A DNA stretch of 64,000 bases from Diplonema papillatum (lineage: Eukaryota > Euglenozoa > Diplonemea > Diplonemida > Diplonemidae): assembly GCA_030068145.1 (NCBI GenBank), contig JAPJBO010000017.1:248001-312000 (forward strand), written 5' to 3'. A program made the translations under genes and the position numbers. The notes beneath the pieces were generated by a model, which saw nothing but the letters and a program-made list of their open reading frames with translations, did not search any database and was not told where the DNA came from. Below, piece by piece: positions 61,801-64,000 of the stretch. The stretch's first letter is position 1. Every line of letters begins with the position of its first letter.

Positions 61801-64000
61801 TGGCTGGGCGAAGTCGTCCAGTGGAGCGCGGGTGCCGCCACGTCGATCCCGGGCACCGTTTCGCCGAGCCTCGGGACCTTGCCGCCCGGCACCGTGGGGG
61901 GGACGCGGGCGCCGTCGGAGATCGACTTCGTGAGTGTCCGCGGGGCGACGCGGTTCGACTCCCTGCTGAACATGAGCTGGCGGATGGTGTCGGCGGCGGA
62001 GATCGAGTTCTCGCTCGAGTACGCGGGCGATCTGAGGGCGGACCGGCGCTGGGTCGGCGTCGCGTGGGGCGGAGCGTTCGCGGTCGCCGACGTGGCGGTT
62101 GCCTGGTTCAACAAAGCCGGCGAACTGGTCATCGAAGACCGGAAATCGACCGGCCTCGAGGCGCCGGCCCCCGACCGGCACCAAGACATCGTCTTCGAAG
62201 ACACCAGCTGGACCGTCGGCGGCGACCCTTTGGCCACCGTCATCCGGTTCACCCGAAGGGTGTCCACAGGCGACACGCGGACGTCCGCGTCCGACCCCTT
62301 CGGGTCCGCCGCGCCGGCGGCGACCCGCTACAGCGTGCAGCGGGCGTTCCGCGAAAACAAACCCGTGGCGTACTACGCCTTCGCCTCGGCCGGCGGGCCC
62401 TTCGGCGCCCGGGCCGAGCCGTTTTGGCAGCCGGTGTACCGCCTGGTCAACGCGACCGACGGCGTACCCCTCGCGGGGCAGATGCCGCTCGTCGACTACC
62501 TGCCCGGCGGCGCAGGGTACTCAGACCTCCGCCAGGTGGTCCGGGTGGCGGTCCCGCACGGCTACACCGGGGCTGCGATCACCTGGGCGCACGCCATCCC
62601 GGAGGAGTGGGCGCGTGAACCCACCGCTGAATACGCGGTTTGCCCGGTTGTCCATGAGGACAGCGTGCTGGTGGACCCGCCGGATCTCCAGGCGTACGAA
62701 AGAGTGCGCCTGTGGTGCCGCGGGGAGGAGGTGTGGTGCTTCGGCTTCGCGCTGCCGGCGGCCGGCCCGGCCGCCGCGGCCCCGACGATGTGGGTCGACA
62801 GCGCGGCGGCCGCCGACAACGTCGTCGTCGGCACGGCGCGGGCCTCCGCGGGTTACTCGGGGGTCTGGGACGTGTACCAATGGGACAGCTCGCAGTTCCC
62901 GTCCGTCCGGGCGCCCGTCACGTCGACGGCGGAGCTCCCGCCCGCCGTTCTGTCGGTGTCCCCGAGTGTCACAACCCGCGTTGGGTTCGCCACAGGGGTC
63001 ATCGTCGAGGAGCTAGACGTGGAGTGGACGGACGCGCCGTTTACGCCTCCAGGCGACGGGGCCGGGGGTGAAGGGGCACTTTTTGACAACTTTTTGATCC
63101 TGGACCCCTCGGGGATCTCCGTGTCGTGGACTGTGCACCGGCAGGACGAGCTGTTGGAAGTCGAAGTGCGGTCCGAAGTGGCGTCGCCGGGGTTGGACGC
63201 GTCGTCTGGCTACGTGGCCGTCGGGTTCAGCGACGTGACCTACGAGCAGATGGACAAGGCAGACATAGTCGTCGGATACTTCGGATACGGAGACCCGGCG
63301 GACCCGTGCGTCCGGGTCCTGCGGTCCGACGAGGAAACCGGGGTTCCTTCGGGGGCACCGAGGCTCGCCTTGCGGTCGTCGTCGGTGTCGTTTGCCGACG
63401 GCGTTCTGGTCCTCTCGTTCGTGCGGCCGTTCGCGAGCTCGGCGGAGGGAGGCATCCCGACCAACGAAAGCCTTGCGTCGCGGATCCTGTACGCGTCGAA
63501 CCCGTACGTTTCGGTGGCCTGCCAGGCGCCGGTTTCGGCGTTGGCGCACAACAGCCACCCGCACAGCTCGACCACTGTGTACTGGCACTTGCCGAACGGC
63601 ACCTCGCCGTTCCCCGTGACAGACGGCCCGCTGAACGAGCTCGAAGACCTTGACCGGCAGATCGAGTACGAAACGCAGGTGAGCTGGTACATGGACAGCG
63701 AAGTGCACCACTTCTCGTTCGACCACGGGTTGAAGGGGACGGCGACGAGGGTGCGGTACCAGCACGTATACGACGTGAACGGCGGGCTGCCGATCATCAA
63801 CTACGCCCCGGGATTGACGCCTTACAGCGATCTGCTCAAGGTGACGCGGGTGACGCTTCCGGGAGGGGTCGTCGGGAACGTGACGTCGCTGACGATGCTG
63901 CGGTCGGTGTCGGGGGCAGTGTTCGAGGAGACGAACTCGTACTGGAACTGCCCCGTCGTGAGCACGCAGGCGGAGTTCAAGCCGCCGGCCGGTGTCGCTG
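55613..64000 (+). CDS. Secreted multidomain protein with DOMON-like and PGxxGYSDL-type modules (partial, runs off the right edge)
   Basis: Exons are 55613-55859, 60180-60536 and 61103 to beyond 64000. Both joints are phase 1 (EYT-G-VWQEV and DEL-G-FFPVF). MRLAFVLLVLHARVAQQQ is a signal peptide. A module of about 80-100 residues recurs: around residues 35-115, then after VEGNTLLDVRPDELGFFPVF, then MPLVDYLPGGAGYSDLRQVV ... CPVV, and IINYAPGLTPYSDLLKVTRV ... NCPVV. Between them lie DOMON-like beta sandwiches, recognised by GWLAVAFGG, RRWVGVAWGG...VADVAVAWF and SGYVAVGFSDVTYEQMDKAD followed by IVVGYFG and a His-rich end. DOMON domains bind haem or sugars in secreted redox and adhesion proteins, so a cell-surface or extracellular role is likely. 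No catalytic domain is seen in the 1167 residues present. Confidence 0.82.
55945..56040 (-). repeat. Dispersed GAGACCCTAAAACCCCGG repeat, inverted copy in DOMON intron 1
   Basis: It is the reverse complement of the family member at 31745-31835 (GTTCGCTTGAAATTCCGGGG, GTTTTAGGGTCTCCGTGTGA, GAATGGGTTCTCTTAGAGCA). It begins about 85 nt after the intron donor. Confidence 0.75.
56095..56460 (+). repeat. Two dispersed repeats side by side in DOMON intron 1
   Basis: 56095-56250 is the AATGTATTGTGCAGG/GGAATTCCTTACC family (compare 24365 and 31640). 56275-56460 matches 19835-20035. Both partners lie in kinesin introns. Confidence 0.7.
57028..59745. mobile_element. TIR DNA transposon of about 2.7 kb in DOMON intron 1
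   Basis: 57053-57085 and 59633-59665 are inverted copies, 30 of 33 bp identical (CACTAGTAAAAWTTACAAGY then GAWTTCAGGTGTT). Outside and inside these, short CACTTGTAAA/TTTACTAGTG palindromes are repeated, as in elements with subterminal repeats. The interior holds unrecognised frames (57494-57793 +, 57215-57880 -, 58602-59102 +). It also holds two copies of a 65-90-bp fold-back with GTTGGACCGGACAAAA/TTTTGTCCGGTCCAAC arms (58501-58565 and about 59060-59127), which may be nested MITEs. Confidence 0.65.
59995..60179 (+). mobile_element. 3'-intron-end repeat, two tandem copies before the DOMON exon 2 acceptor
   Basis: CTCGAAGAAGACTTGATGCT, CATGAGAGGCAGTGCTCTGC and CTAAACATTAAACTAAGATT form the first copy. 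GCGAAGACTTGATGCTAGCA, CATGAGAGGCAAGTAGCGCC and GAAACTAAGATTTTTTCCCC form the second, ending about 35 nt before ACCGCAG|. The same arrangement ends kinesin intron 10. Confidence 0.75.
60180..60536 (+). CDS. DOMON gene exon 2
   Basis: GC completes Gly, then VWQEVHVIVDASSAAPAAFT ... VPVGSFAHCPIVGSALSLEG finishes the first CPxV module, and PYIPVYELKRRPYALVVVEG starts the next. The donor is GAGCTAG|GTATGA. Confidence 0.85.
60537..61102. other. DOMON gene intron 2
   Basis: This is a 566-bp intron with the (CT)n dispersed repeat at 60613-60690 (compare 9335-9422). A CGTACGATGTACTTGTCGTA / ACGAGTACC region is followed by a 17-bp duplication (GTGTCCTGACAATC at 61037 and 61077). Confidence 0.75.
61103..64000 (+). 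CDS. DOMON gene exon 3 (DOMON-like and PGxxGYSDL modules, open to the edge)
   Basis: It starts after ATCGACAG with GC completing Gly. The frame then stays open for the remaining 2898 nt with very high GC. Modules in order: GFFPVFRKEGIHVNGDYVAN (about 61103-61260); a DOMON-like stretch with NGWLAVAFGG (61380-61690); a second with RRWVGVAWGGAFAVADVAVA (61920-62260); VYRLVNATDGVPLAGQMPLV to YAVCPVV (62430-62650); a DOMON with YVAVGFSDVTYEQMDKADIV (63060-63600); and YDVNGGLPIINYAPG to WNCPVV (63770-63960). Long minus-strand frames here are antisense by-products of GC-rich codons. Confidence 0.85.

Noticed and set aside
60955..62276. 409- and 375-codon minus-strand frames
   Set aside because: Antisense of DOMON exon 3, which shows conserved motifs in the + frame.
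61236..62618. 460-codon + frame rich in Arg/Gly
   Set aside because: Out-of-frame shadow of DOMON exon 3; composition is typical of shifted GC-rich codons.

Overview
The window is nuclear DNA of an intron-bearing, GC-rich protist. Exons are strongly GC-rich, while introns and spacers are AT-richer and full of repeats. All 16 introns that could be placed are GT-AG, and exons join in consistent phase. I cannot assign the species. A euglenozoan (for example diplonemid) or another free-living marine flagellate is conceivable, but the sequence does not prove it.

Five protein genes are supported, all on the + strand. (1) The last exon of a mitochondrial pyruvate/branched-chain dehydrogenase kinase (494-847). 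(2) A single-exon RluA-type pseudouridine synthase with a large tandem-repeat insertion inside its catalytic domain (5552-7837). (3) A small single-exon protein with an N-terminal ubiquitin-like domain (10162-10899). (4) A 14-exon kinesin with a kinesin-3-like motor and a very long coiled-coil tail (13117-36604, about 1900 residues). (5) A two-exon PP2C-type phosphatase (43461-47228, start uncertain). A sixth gene runs off the right edge: a secreted multidomain protein with a signal peptide, several DOMON-like modules and a repeated PGxxGYSDL-type module (55613 to beyond 64000).

Between and inside these genes lie tandem arrays: a 223-bp satellite filling kinesin intron 2, a 22-bp array in intron 7, a 31-bp minisatellite, 45-bp and 109-bp repeats, and about 520 bp of (TG)n. 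There are also several families of short dispersed elements with inverted ends. One family of about 200 bp sits just inside the 5' end of four kinesin introns, always in gene orientation. Another sits just before the acceptor of introns in two unrelated genes. This is an introner-like pattern and I regard it as the most interesting signal.

The second unusual signal is the scatter of large-subunit (28S-type) rRNA pieces: 9576-9928(-), 21178-21482 plus 22116-22215(-), 34345-34765(-), 37977-38150(+), 47530-47735(-) and 55139-55252(+). They represent different parts of the LSU molecule and lie in introns and spacers on both strands. One is flanked by a perfect inverted repeat. They are most simply rDNA fragments carried or copied into the genome, but their conservation makes them worth testing for expression. 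Other mobile-element traces are a reverse-transcriptase remnant in kinesin intron 7, a TIR element of about 886 bp in the PP2C intron and a TIR element of about 2.7 kb in intron 1 of the DOMON gene.
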